From the NCBI GenBank assembly GCA_949317995.1, contig OX439047.1, positions 46,377,505-46,441,504 of the forward strand: a stretch of DNA of 64,000 nucleotides. Reading direction: 5' to 3'. Every line of letters begins with the position of its first letter. Position 1 is the stretch's first letter. The stretch is from Acholoe squamosa (taxonomy: Eukaryota; Annelida; Polychaeta; Phyllodocida; Polynoidae). The notes under the pieces are model-generated. The model worked only from the letters and a program-made list of their open reading frames with translations. It was not told the origin of the DNA and searched no databases. Position numbers and translations under genes: made by a program. Below, piece after piece: positions 63,936 to 64,000 of this stretch.

Positions 63936-64000
63936 GTAAGTCTAAAACAAGTATAAACTTTGTCATTTTGTATGATCAACAGAATCAAGTCAGAGAATAG

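Overview
The window looks like intron-rich, AT-rich animal DNA, probably from a marine invertebrate (deuterostome, lophotrochozoan or cnidarian; the species cannot be told from the sequence). The evidence is one plus-strand gene cut into about 58 short exons with GT-AG (and one apparent GC-AG) introns, many MITE-like and tRNA-derived repeats, long (TA)n tracts, and three tyrosine-recombinase retrotransposons.

Host gene: from 12108 to 63935, exons of 15 to 239 bases join in phase, with one unresolved junction, into about 2,100 residues of a divergent inositol 1,4,5-trisphosphate receptor (ITPR)-like calcium-release channel. They cover the end of the suppressor domain, the MIR repeats, the IP3-binding-core helices and most of the regulatory helical solenoid. 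Both ends of the protein are missing: the first coding exon(s) were not found upstream, and the channel pore lies beyond 64000. Some parts resemble ryanodine receptors more than typical ITPRs, but no SPRY or RyR repeat domain was seen.

Retroelements: three Ngaro/PAT-like (DIRS-order) elements have the A1 - genes - B1 A2 - B2 split direct repeat layout. Element 1 (1155-6078, plus) lies upstream of the first recognised exon, looks whole and is very young. Element 2 (43201-48572, plus) is a different lineage in a 6.2 kb intron and is broken. Element 3 (56461-61137, minus) is a relative of element 1 in a 5.8 kb intron, broken and older. Elements 1 and 3 both lie inside (TA)n tracts and share a CRE-plus-TATA promoter-like layout in their A repeats.

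Other repeats: 1-1154 is degenerate repeat plus unrecognised DNA. The stretch 6079-12107 holds foldback MITEs, tRNA-derived SINE-like modules and a 726 bp TIR element with an internal 301 bp tandem duplication. Introns carry TA-flanked MITEs, minisatellites, and a roughly 635 bp dispersed repeat (two direct copies and one older inverted relative) in which every copy carries a perfect RFX-type X-box.
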